A DNA stretch of 64,000 nt from Rahnella sp. AA (GTDB lineage: Bacteria > Pseudomonadota > Gammaproteobacteria > Enterobacterales > Enterobacteriaceae). Below the pieces are notes generated by a model. It worked only from the letters and a program-made list of their open reading frames with translations, was not told the DNA's origin and made no database searches. Made by a program: the position numbers and the translations under genes. Positions 57,095-64,000 of the stretch are shown one piece after another. The DNA is taken from contig NZ_PITQ01000003.1 of assembly GCF_002834385.1 (NCBI RefSeq), positions 434,001 through 498,000 on the forward strand, read 5' to 3'. Each line of letters begins with the position of its first letter. The stretch's first letter is position 1.

Positions 57095-58357
57095 ATGGCT
57101 AAGATCATAGGCGGTTTAGCGGTTTCACATACCCCGACTATCGGTTTCGCAGTGGATCACAACAAACAGGATGAAAGCGCCTGGGCACCGATTTTCGAGA
57201 GCTTTGCGCCGATGCAAAAATGGCTTGAAGAGAAGAAACCCGACGCGCTGGTGTATATCTTCAACGACCACGTCACGTCCTTTTTCTTTGATCATTATTC
57301 GGCGTTTACGTTAGGCATTGATGACCAATACGAGGTCGCGGATGAAGGCGGCGGCCCGCGCGACTTGCCGCCGGTGAAAGGTCATGCGGCGCTGTCTCAG
57401 CACATCGGTGCCAGCCTGATGGCGGACGAATTTGATATGTCGTTCTTCCAGGACAAACCGCTGGATCACGGCCTGTTTTCACCGCTTTCCGCGCTGATGC
57501 CGCATGAAGGCGGCTGGCCGACGCAAATCGTTCCGCTGCAAATCGGCGTGTTGCAGTTCCCGATCCCGACGGCGCGCCGTTGCTACAAACTCGGTCAGGC
57601 GCTGCGCCGCGCGATTGAAAGTTTTCCGGAAGACCTGAACGTGGCGATTGTCGCCACCGGCGGCGTTTCCCATCAGGTTCACGGCGAACGTTGCGGCTTT
57701 AACAACCCGCAGTGGGACGAACAGTTTGTCGATATGATTGTGAACGACCCGGAACGTCTGACCGAAATGACGCTGGCGGAATTCGCCACGCTCGGGGGGC
57801 TGGAAGGTTCGGAAGTCATCATGTGGCTGGTGATGCGCGGCGCGCTGTCTGCTAACGTGAAAAAACTGCATCAGGCGTATTATCTGCCGTCGATGACCGG
57901 TATCGCCACGTTGATCCTCGAAAATCAGTCCCGCGAAGCGCCGGTGGACGTGCAGCAGCGTCAGCGCGATAAAATCGCACAACAGCTGGCGGGCGTGGAA
58001 AAACTGCCGGGCACCTATCCGTTTACCCAGGCGCGCAGCCTGAAAGCGTTCCGGATGAACCGGTTCCTGCATCGCCTGATCCAGCCCGCCTGGCGCGAGC
58101 GTTTCCTCACCGATCAGAACGCGATGTTTGCCGAAAACAAACTGACCGCTGATGAACAAAAACTCCTGCGCGAACTCGACTGGCGCGGGATGATTCATTA
58201 CGGCGTGAGCTTCTTCCTGCTGGAAAAACTCGGTGCCGTGGTGGGCGTGTCCAACTTACATATTTATTCCGCGATGCGCGGTGAAACGCTGGAGGAATTC
58301 CAGAAGACCCGCAATCAGCAAGTTCTCTACTCAGTAGCAGGTAAAGCGAAAGCATGA
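57095..58357 (+). CDS. galA: Gallate dioxygenase GalA
   Basis: An extradiol, iron(II)-dependent ring-cleavage dioxygenase that opens gallate to 4-oxalomesaconate. The 420-residue protein is a fusion: the N-terminal LigB-type catalytic domain (to about residue 280, metal ligand His12 in VSHTPT, LDHGLFSPLS, and GGVSHQVHGER) and a C-terminal LigA-type domain ending VSNLHIYSAMRGETLEEF. Length and order match P. putida GalA. AGAGGA precedes the ATG at 57095; the longer open frame to 57059 is rejected. It overlaps the next gene by 4 bp (ATGA). Confidence 0.94.
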   Translation: MAKIIGGLAVSHTPTIGFAVDHNKQDESAWAPIFESFAPMQKWLEEKKPDALVYIFNDHVTSFFFDHYSAFTLGIDDQYEVADEGGGPRDLPPVKGHAALSQHIGASLMADEFDMSFFQDKPLDHGLFSPLSALMPHEGGWPTQIVPLQIGVLQFPIPTARRCYKLGQALRRAIESFPEDLNVAIVATGGVSHQVHGERCGFNNPQWDEQFVDMIVNDPERLTEMTLAEFATLGGLEGSEVIMWLVMRGALSANVKKLHQAYYLPSMTGIATLILENQSREAPVDVQQRQRDKIAQQLAGVEKLPGTYPFTQARSLKAFRMNRFLHRLIQPAWRERFLTDQNAMFAENKLTADEQKLLRELDWRGMIHYGVSFFLLEKLGAVVGVSNLHIYSAMRGETLEEFQKTRNQQVLYSVAGKAKA

Positions 58358-59187
58358 CGATATTTGAGCAACCCAAGATCGACACCCATCATCACGTGTT
58401 TGATCCGGCGCGCTTCCCGTACCTTCCGGACACGCCGTACCGTCCGGAAGGGCACGAGATTGGCACCGCCGATTATTACCGCGCGGTGATGCAAGCCTAC
58501 AACATCCGCCACTCCCTGATTGTCGGCCCGACGTCAGGGTATAACACCGACAGTGCCTGCCTGCTGGATGCGCTGGAAAAAGGCAATGGCCGCTTCAAAG
58601 GCATCGCCGTCGTGCCTTTTGAACTTCCGCTGGAAAGACTCGCCGCGCTCAAACAGGCGGGCGTGGTCGGTATCGCCATGAATGTGGCGATGCTCGGCAC
58701 GGCACCTTTTTTACACCTCGACGGCCTGATGGGGCGGCTGGAAGAACTGGACATGTTCGCCGCCATTCAGGTACAGGACGACCAGTTGCTGGCACTTTTA
58801 CCGCTGATCAACCGCACGAAAACCCGCCTGCTGATTGATCACTCCGGCCGCCCGGATGTGACGCAAGGTTTGCAGCAACCGGCCTTTCAGGCGCTGTTGC
58901 AGCTCGCGGGCCAGCAACGTACCTGGGTGAAACTGTCCGGTTTAGCGAAATTCAGCCGTCAGTCTTTTCCGTATCAGGACGGCCACGCTTATCAGCACGC
59001 GCTGCTTGAGGCATTTGGCGCTGAACATTGCATGTGGGGTTCCGACTGGCCGTTCCTGCGCGCTGAACACCGGATGGATCTCGGCACGTTGCTGATGCTG
59101 GTTGAACAGTTATTCCCGGATGAGAAAACGCGGCACCAGATCCTGTGGCAGACGCCAAAAGACCTGTTTGGTTTTGCAGATTACTGA
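58354..59187 (+). CDS. ligI: 2-pyrone-4,6-dicarboxylate hydrolase, LigI-like amidohydrolase
   Basis: A 277-residue amidohydrolase (COG3618) with KIDTHHHVFDP at the N-terminus (metal or substrate His12-His14), LLIDHSGRPD in the middle and CMWGSDWPF near the end, the order found in LigI. LigI hydrolyses 2-pyrone-4,6-dicarboxylate to 4-oxalomesaconate. Gallate dioxygenases can yield this pyrone as a side product, so the enzyme would return it to the pathway. It overlaps galA by 4 bp. Activity on another lactone is possible. Confidence 0.8.
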   Translation: MTIFEQPKIDTHHHVFDPARFPYLPDTPYRPEGHEIGTADYYRAVMQAYNIRHSLIVGPTSGYNTDSACLLDALEKGNGRFKGIAVVPFELPLERLAALKQAGVVGIAMNVAMLGTAPFLHLDGLMGRLEELDMFAAIQVQDDQLLALLPLINRTKTRLLIDHSGRPDVTQGLQQPAFQALLQLAGQQRTWVKLSGLAKFSRQSFPYQDGHAYQHALLEAFGAEHCMWGSDWPFLRAEHRMDLGTLLMLVEQLFPDEKTRHQILWQTPKDLFGFADY

Positions 59188-59202
59188 AGAAAGGAAGACC
59201 CG

Positions 59203-59643
59203 ATGAACTACAAAATTGCCGTCTTTAACGGCCCGAACCTGAATCTGCTCGGCACCCGCGAGCCGGAAACCTACGGTTATGACACACTGGCGACCATCGA
59301 AAAACTGTGTCATCAGACCGCTGAAAGCTGTGGCGCGGAAATCGAATTTTTCCAGACCAACCACGAAGGCGATTTGATCGACCGCATTCAGGCCTGCCGC
59401 GGCACCGCCGATGCCATCGTGCTGAACGCCGCCGCCTGGACCCACACGTCAGTTGCCATCCGCGACGCGGTCACCGCCGTCAGCCTGCCGTTGTACGAAG
59501 TGCACATCACCAACGTGCATAAACGCGATGCGTTCCGCCACCACTCATTCCTCTCCGACGTTTCCGTCGGTGTGATCTGCGGTTTCGGCATTCAGGGCTA
59601 CGAATACGCCATCCGTCAGGCTGTGGTGAATTTGAGCAAGTAA
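59203..59643 (+). CDS. aroQ: Type II 3-dehydroquinate dehydratase
   Basis: A 146-residue AroQ-type dehydroquinase. NGPNLNLLGTREPETYG holds the catalytic Arg and Tyr, FQTNHEGDLIDRI and the EVHITNVHKRDAFRHHSF stretch the catalytic His and substrate-binding residues. The enzyme interconverts 3-dehydroquinate and 3-dehydroshikimate. Placed 15 bp after ligI in a catabolic operon, it is probably for quinate-type breakdown rather than for aromatic synthesis; galloyl-quinate compounds of plants would give both substrates. AAGGAAG precedes the ATG. Confidence 0.9.
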   Translation: MNYKIAVFNGPNLNLLGTREPETYGYDTLATIEKLCHQTAESCGAEIEFFQTNHEGDLIDRIQACRGTADAIVLNAAAWTHTSVAIRDAVTAVSLPLYEVHITNVHKRDAFRHHSFLSDVSVGVICGFGIQGYEYAIRQAVVNLSK

Positions 59644-59647
59644 ACCG

Positions 59648-60862
59648 CTAGCCGCAAACCTGGCGGATCTCCTCCACCAGCGCCTGTGCGGCGGGGGAAA
59701 GCAGGCTTCCGGCGCGGAACGTCAGGCCGATGGCGCGGTGCGTGTCGGCCAGTTCCACCGGCAGTCTGACCAGTTCGCCGGACTCCAGCTCATGCTCAAG
59801 CTGGCGGGCAGAAACGGCCGCCAGCATATCCGACCCCAGCAGCAGCCCGCGCACAATCCCCAGATCGCCGCTTTCCACCACCGGATCCGGCGGCGGCATG
59901 TCCATCGCGCGAAAGCTGTTATCCAGCAGCCGTCGTGACGGCGTATCTGCGCGTGGCAATACCCAGCGCGCAACACGCAAATGCGCCTGCATCACCGGTT
60001 CATTAAGCAGCGGATGCCCTTTTCTCGCCAGAATTACCATGCTTTCGGTGAACAGCGTTTCCGTCACCATGTCCGCTGCGTAATCGCTGGCTCGCAATGC
60101 GCCAAAGATAAAATCCACCTCGCCGGAACGTAGCTCAGACGCCAGCGCGCTGAACGCACTTTCATTGGTAATGACTTTGACGCCGCCATAGCGCTGCGTC
60201 AGCCCGATGATCGCCTGTGGCAGCAAACGCGTACGCCCGAGCGGCAGCGCGCCGACCTGTACGGTGCCTTCCAGCACGCCACGGCGGGCGGCAATATCCG
60301 CCGGAATATGCCGCAATTCGTTAAGCGTACGGCGCAAATTTGGCACAATATCCTGCCCCGCCAGCGACGGCATCATGCCGTGCGGCGTGCGTTCCAGCAG
60401 TGCCAGACCCGCCCCGTTTTCCAGTACCTTTAACGCCGCACTGACCGCGGGCTGGCTCAGCCCGAGCAGCGTGGCGACCGTCTGCATATGCCGGGTTTTG
60501 CACAACGAAATGAAGATTTGCAGACGACGGACGTTAAACAGATAAAGCGGCTCGGTTTCGCTGCGCGTCTGTCCTGCTTTACCCTGCAATTTCGCCAGCT
60601 GTGACGGGATAAGTCGTAATTCAGCAATCGCACGACGCGCACGCGGCAGCACGCATTTACCAAAATCAGTGAGTAACATTCCGTTGGCATGTCGCTCAAA
60701 TAAAGGCACGTCGAGCGCCTGTTCGAGATCGCGGATCGCCCGCGTCACCGCCGACTGCGTGCGGTAAAGCTCATCGGCTGCACGCGATACACTTCCCTGA
60801 TCGACCACCTGACAAAAAGCGCGTATTTGCATCAGGTTACTCAGCATCTCGTCTTGTGCCAT
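59648..60862 (-). CDS. LysR family regulator with two N-terminal HTH domains, GalR-like
   Basis: A 404-residue LysR-type regulator, about 100 residues longer than usual. The extra length is a second winged helix: the first at about residues 8-67 (QGSVSRAADELYRTQSAVTR), the second at about 110-168 (MQTVATLLGLSQPAVSAALK), each followed by the LysR-type linker wording (LFERHANGM and LLERTPHGM). The effector domain starts near residue 195. Convergent with aroQ and divergent from galB, it should control the gallate genes with gallate as coinducer, like GalR of P. putida. Confidence 0.88.
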   Translation of the reverse strand: MAQDEMLSNLMQIRAFCQVVDQGSVSRAADELYRTQSAVTRAIRDLEQALDVPLFERHANGMLLTDFGKCVLPRARRAIAELRLIPSQLAKLQGKAGQTRSETEPLYLFNVRRLQIFISLCKTRHMQTVATLLGLSQPAVSAALKVLENGAGLALLERTPHGMMPSLAGQDIVPNLRRTLNELRHIPADIAARRGVLEGTVQVGALPLGRTRLLPQAIIGLTQRYGGVKVITNESAFSALASELRSGEVDFIFGALRASDYAADMVTETLFTESMVILARKGHPLLNEPVMQAHLRVARWVLPRADTPSRRLLDNSFRAMDMPPPDPVVESGDLGIVRGLLLGSDMLAAVSARQLEHELESGELVRLPVELADTHRAIGLTFRAGSLLSPAAQALVEEIRQVCG

Positions 60863-60909
60863 CCCCTTCTCCCGTCAGGTTTTTTTTCGTGACATCCCTC
60901 AGCAATATA

Positions 60910-60924
60910 AATAAAACGCATACC
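60910..60924 (+). promoter_or_regulatory. Shared gallate-cluster element, copy 2
   Basis: AATAAAACGCATACC in the 151-bp spacer between the LysR gene and galB, alike to the element at 55396-55410 before galT. Candidate regulator site, 48 bp from the LysR start and 90 bp before galB. Confidence 0.45.
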
Positions 60925-61013
60925 CCCTGCAATCAAATGAATTACCCGCCGCAGGCACGGACTGACAGCATGGAACTCAGGCAATCCGATCACCCTAAAC
61001 CCAGGACCTATTC

Positions 61014-61760
61014 ATGACTCAGCCAAAAAAAGATGAGACCAAAAGTGCATTAGTCGTCAGCGCCCATTCCGCCGATTTCGTCTGGCGCGCGGGCGGTGCT
61101 ATCGCGAAACACACGCAGGCCGGTTACGCCGTCCACATCGTTTGTCTGTCTTTCGGCGAGCGCGGCGAATCCGCCAAACTGTGGCGCAAAGGCAATATGA
61201 CCGAAGAGATTGTGAAAGCATCACGCCGCGGAGAGGCGATGGCCGCCGCTGAAATCCTGGGTGCCACCGTCGAGTTTTTTGATATGGGCGATTATCCGCT
61301 GCGTGCTGATAAAGAATCGCTGTTCCGTCTGGCCGATGTTTACCGCCGCATGCAGCCGCATTTTGTGCTGACACATTCCCTGAAAGACCCGTACAACTAC
61401 GATCACCCGATGGCGACCCATCTGGCGCAGGAAGCGCGGATTATCGCGCAGGCAGAAGGCTATAAACCGGGTGAAACCATCGTCGGCGCACCGCCGGTTT
61501 ACTGTTTCGAACCGCATCAGCCGGAACAGTGCGAATGGAAGCCCGACGTATTGCTCGACATCACCGACGTCTGGGACAAAAAATATCAGGCGATTCAGTG
61601 CATGGCCGGTCAGGAACATTTGTGGGAATACTACACCCGCGTCGCCCAGCAGCGCGGCGTTCAGGCCAAACGAAACGTCGGCATCACCAGCACCAAAAAC
61701 ATCGTTTACGGCGAAGGTTATCAGAGCCTCTTCCCGCGCGTGACGGAGGATTTAGCATGA
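61014..61760 (+). CDS. galB: 4-oxalomesaconate hydratase GalB
   Basis: A 248-residue PIG-L/LmbE-fold zinc enzyme. In P. putida GalB hydrates 4-oxalomesaconate to 4-carboxy-4-hydroxy-2-oxoadipate. [15 protein letters not shown] has the GalB form of the metal motif (His18, Asp21), unlike AHPDD in deacetylases, and [14 protein letters not shown] carries the later metal His residues. First gene of galB-galC-galD; its stop overlaps galC (ATGA). Confidence 0.92.
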   Translation: MTQPKKDETKSALVVSAHSADFVWRAGGAIAKHTQAGYAVHIVCLSFGERGESAKLWRKGNMTEEIVKASRRGEAMAAAEILGATVEFFDMGDYPLRADKESLFRLADVYRRMQPHFVLTHSLKDPYNYDHPMATHLAQEARIIAQAEGYKPGETIVGAPPVYCFEPHQPEQCEWKPDVLLDITDVWDKKYQAIQCMAGQEHLWEYYTRVAQQRGVQAKRNVGITSTKNIVYGEGYQSLFPRVTEDLA

Positions 61761-62482
61761 GCCTGATCGGCAAAAAAGGCGTGGTGGTTCGCAATATTCC
61801 ACGGGCAAATTCTGCTGATGTCACGGCGCTGGCTGCTTTTGGCGTGGCAACCGTTCACGAAGCGCAGGGCCGCACGGGTCTGCTGGATCCGGCAATCCGC
61901 CCGATCCAGCAAGATTGCGCAATTTCCGGCAGCGCCGTCACCGTGCTCACCGCACCGGGCGATAACTGGATGTTCCACGTTGCCGTCGAACAATGCCAGC
62001 CGGGCGATATTCTGGTCGTCGCGCCGACATCGCCCTGCTCCGACGGATTCTTCGGCGACCTGCTGGCGACCTCGCTGAAAGCGCGCGGTGTGATCGGGTT
62101 GGTGGCAGATCTTGGCGTGCGTGATACCAAAACGCTGCGTGATATGGGGTTCCGCGTATGGTCGCGGGCGGTGTACGCGCAGGGCACGGTGAAAGAGACG
62201 CTCGGTTCGGTCAACGTACCGGTGGTCTGCGCCGGTCAGCTGGTGTATCCGGGCGATGCGATTGTGGCGGACGACGACGGCGTGGTGGTGGTTCGCCGCG
62301 AAGACGTCACGCCGGTGCGTGAAGCCAGCCGCCAGCGGGAAGCGCTGGAAGAGAGCAAACGGGCGCGGATGGCCGATGGCGAACTCGGGCTGGATATCTA
62401 CAACATGCGTCCGCGCCTGGCCGAAAAAGGGCTGAAATATTTTGATTCCACCGCTGAGCTGGAACAGGCTGAAAAACGCTGA
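61757..62482 (+). CDS. galC: 4-carboxy-4-hydroxy-2-oxoadipate aldolase GalC
   Basis: A 241-residue class II aldolase of the RraA-like HMG/CHA aldolase family, splitting 4-carboxy-4-hydroxy-2-oxoadipate to pyruvate and oxaloacetate, the end of the gallate path. [43 protein letters not shown] and [20 protein letters not shown] hold the Arg/Asp metal-site residues. The ATG at 61757 overlaps the galB stop by 4 bp; the longer open frame upstream is in the galB gene and is rejected. Confidence 0.92.
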   Translation: MSLIGKKGVVVRNIPRANSADVTALAAFGVATVHEAQGRTGLLDPAIRPIQQDCAISGSAVTVLTAPGDNWMFHVAVEQCQPGDILVVAPTSPCSDGFFGDLLATSLKARGVIGLVADLGVRDTKTLRDMGFRVWSRAVYAQGTVKETLGSVNVPVVCAGQLVYPGDAIVADDDGVVVVRREDVTPVREASRQREALEESKRARMADGELGLDIYNMRPRLAEKGLKYFDSTAELEQAEKR

Positions 62483-62491
62483 GGAGCCGCT

Positions 62492-63586
62492 ATGCCACAG
62501 ACCCGAATTCCCTGCCTGTTAATGCGCGGCGGCACGTCGAAGGGCGCATTTTTTCTGGCCGACCATCTGCCGCAAGACCCGGCTTTACGCGACCGCGTGT
62601 TGCTGGCCGTTATGGGGTCGCCCGATCCGCGCCAGATAGACGGGCTGGGCGGTGCCGATCCGCTGACCAGTAAAGTGGCCATTATCCGCCCTTCTGCCCG
62701 CGCTGACGCCGATGTCGATTACCTGTTTGCGCAGGTTAACGTGGACAAAGCCGTGGTGGACTACGGACAGAACTGCGGCAATATTCTGGCCGCCGTCGGC
62801 CCGTTCGCCCTTGAACGCCAGTTAATCGCCGCCACAAACGGCATTACACCGGTGCGTATTTTCATGGAAAACACCGGCCAGACCGCCACGGCGTATGTCC
62901 CGGTGGAAGACGGCCAGGTTTGCTATCAGGGTGATTTGCGCATCGACGGCGTACCGGGCACGGCGGCAAAAATCAGCGTGGAATTTGCAGATATCGCCGG
63001 TTCCAGCTGCGGCGCATTACTGCCTACGGGCAATGCGCGGGACATTTTCGACGGTACCGAAGTCACCTGTATCGACAACGGCATGCCGGTGGTTCTGCTG
63101 CGCGCGGCAGACTTAGGCCGCAGCGGCTATGAAAGCCGTGAACAGCTCGACGCCGATTCCGAGCTGAAAGCGCGCCTCGAATCGATCCGTTTGCAGGCCG
63201 GTTTAAAAATGAATCTCGGCGACGTTTCACAGCGCACTGTGCCGAAAATGACGCTCATCGCCGAACCGCGAAACGGCGGCGCAATTTCCAGCCGGACGTT
63301 CATTCCGCACCGCTGCCACGCCTCGATTGGCGTGCTCGGTGCCGTCAGCGTCGCCAGCGCCTGCCTGATGCCCGGATCAGTAACCGAAGGATTGGCGAAC
63401 ACACCTTCTGGTCCGACACCGCTTATCAGCGTGGAACATCCGACCGGCGAATTCAGCGTCGAATTGAAACTCGACATGGGTAAATCGGGCGCAGAGCGGC
63501 TTGCCGGATGCGGGTTGCTGCGGACAGCAAGGCTGATATTTGAAGGCGTGGTGATGGTATCGGGGGAGGTATGGGGAGGGAAATGA
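62492..63586 (+). CDS. galD: 4-oxalomesaconate tautomerase GalD
   Basis: A 364-residue PrpF-family isomerase with the DapF-like fold; GalD changes the keto form of 4-oxalomesaconate to the enol form used by GalB. CLLMRGGTSKGAFF is the N-terminal motif, VDYGQNCGNILAAVG holds the conserved catalytic Cys, and GSSCGALLPTGNARD follows. GAGGAG lies about 8 bp before the ATG. Last gene of the operon; the stop codon is also the first three bases of a short direct repeat. Confidence 0.92.
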   Translation: MPQTRIPCLLMRGGTSKGAFFLADHLPQDPALRDRVLLAVMGSPDPRQIDGLGGADPLTSKVAIIRPSARADADVDYLFAQVNVDKAVVDYGQNCGNILAAVGPFALERQLIAATNGITPVRIFMENTGQTATAYVPVEDGQVCYQGDLRIDGVPGTAAKISVEFADIAGSSCGALLPTGNARDIFDGTEVTCIDNGMPVVLLRAADLGRSGYESREQLDADSELKARLESIRLQAGLKMNLGDVSQRTVPKMTLIAEPRNGGAISSRTFIPHRCHASIGVLGAVSVASACLMPGSVTEGLANTPSGPTPLISVEHPTGEFSVELKLDMGKSGAERLAGCGLLRTARLIFEGVVMVSGEVWGGK

Positions 63587-63651
63587 CCGGGAAAGTTTCG
63601 GTTTCTCACTTGCAGTGAGGTGCTCACGTCTGACCGGGAAAATTTCGGTTT
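63584..63651. repeat. 21-bp direct repeat at the galD stop
   Basis: TGACCGGGAAAGTTTCGGTTT (63584-63604; one base differs in the second copy at 63631-63651) occurs twice, 47 bp apart. The first copy starts at the galD stop codon. A small CTCAC/GTGAG hairpin lies between them. Confidence 0.7.
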
Positions 63652-64000
63652 TTCAATAACGGTGTTCACTTAACTCGCTGCGCCGAAACCGACAAAAGAG
63701 GGGCAAGACGGCCCCTCTTTTGAATCTCCACGTCTTTCAAAACACGCGCTTTCGCTCGCTGGCTATGTTTCAGCAACACCAGCTAGTGCCGCAAAAACTT
63801 GCCGCTTCGCGGTTCCCTTGCTCGATTTCGAGCCATTGGTCTCGAAACTCTCACTCGGCAAGCTTTCTGATAGCGGCCAGTGGCTTTATAAAAGATAAAA
63901 TCACACTGCATTTTTATTGAAGTAGAGGTTGTGAATTAGAAAGTTTCTGGCCGCTTTCAAAACGACGTCGAATGAGTGATGAGAAACGGCGAGAGTCTCT
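63587..64000. other. Gene-free right end
   Basis: 414 bp with no credible gene. Contains the direct repeat, a terminator, a GCTCGA-TT-TCGAGC hairpin and a 9-bp inverted repeat AGCGGCCAG/CTGGCCGCT (63872-63880, 63947-63955). A 66-codon open frame at 63720-63920 shows no family resemblance. Confidence 0.55.
63694..63722 (+). terminator. Terminator of the galBCD operon
   Basis: An 11-bp perfect stem (63694-63704 with 63711-63721) with a 6-nt loop and arms ending in A and T runs, 108 bp after galD. It could act in both directions. Confidence 0.82.

Noticed and set aside
39157-64000. Mobile element or prophage with attachment sites
   Set aside because: No integrase, transposase, phage gene or copy of the tRNA-Tyr 3' end was found in the window, so the block cannot be called a mobile island from this sequence.

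Overview
The window is a chromosomal segment of an enterobacterium. Gene order follows the Escherichia coli trp-tonB-cls-opp-adhE-tdk-hns-rssB-purU-tRNA-Tyr backbone, read here as one block. trpG is a stand-alone gene next to trpD rather than fused to it, as in Serratia and Yersinia. This points to a Yersiniaceae-type genus (Rahnella, Ewingella, Rouxiella or Serratia are possible). The genus is an inference; no rRNA is present to settle it.

Backbone, 1-39156. The left edge holds the end of a cobalamin operon (cobU-cobS and the first codons of cobC), then rluB, yciO and rnm. The divergent trp operon is complete: promoter/operator, leader peptide with two Trp codons, attenuator, trpE-G-D-CF-B-A. 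Next come a BON-domain lipoprotein, ompW, a Cys-cluster protein, yciC-yciB-yciA, tonB, yciI, two small zinc-ribbon proteins, yciY, clsA and yciU. The oppABCDF operon and ychE are on the minus strand. adhE, tdk and hns follow. Where E. coli has galU between hns and rssB, this window has ugd plus a UDP-glucuronate 4-epimerase gene. rssB, rssA, ychJ, purU and one tRNA-Tyr gene close the backbone. Visible control signals include a perfect FNR-type site by ompW, Fur-like and FNR/CRP-like sites before adhE, an RcsAB-like palindrome before ugd, and a stringent-type promoter for tRNA-Tyr.

Accessory catabolic block, from 39157 to at least 63586. It starts 66 bp after the tRNA-Tyr gene. Three modules can be read. 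(1) 39223-48139: a dipeptide/glutathione-type ABC transporter whose genes are split over two divergent operons, with an M81 (MlrC-like) peptidase, a ROK repressor and a ROK sugar kinase. The mix suggests uptake of a sugar-containing peptide-like compound, but the substrate is unknown. (2) 48164-53646: a sialic acid module, nanE-nanA divergent from nanK-rpiR, then nanT. Paired sites built on GGAGT/ACTCC, spaced exactly 30 bp, lie at both nan promoters and look like the operator of the local RpiR regulator. (3) 53686-63586: a GNAT acetyltransferase divergent from a DapF-like protein that has serine at both catalytic cysteine positions, then a gallate pathway: galT transporter, galA dioxygenase, a LigI-type pyrone dicarboxylate hydrolase, a type II dehydroquinase, a LysR regulator with two HTH domains, and galB-galC-galD. 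Together these turn gallate into pyruvate and oxaloacetate.

The last 414 bases show only a terminator, a short direct repeat and inverted repeats. No CRISPR array, insertion sequence, integrase or prophage gene was seen.
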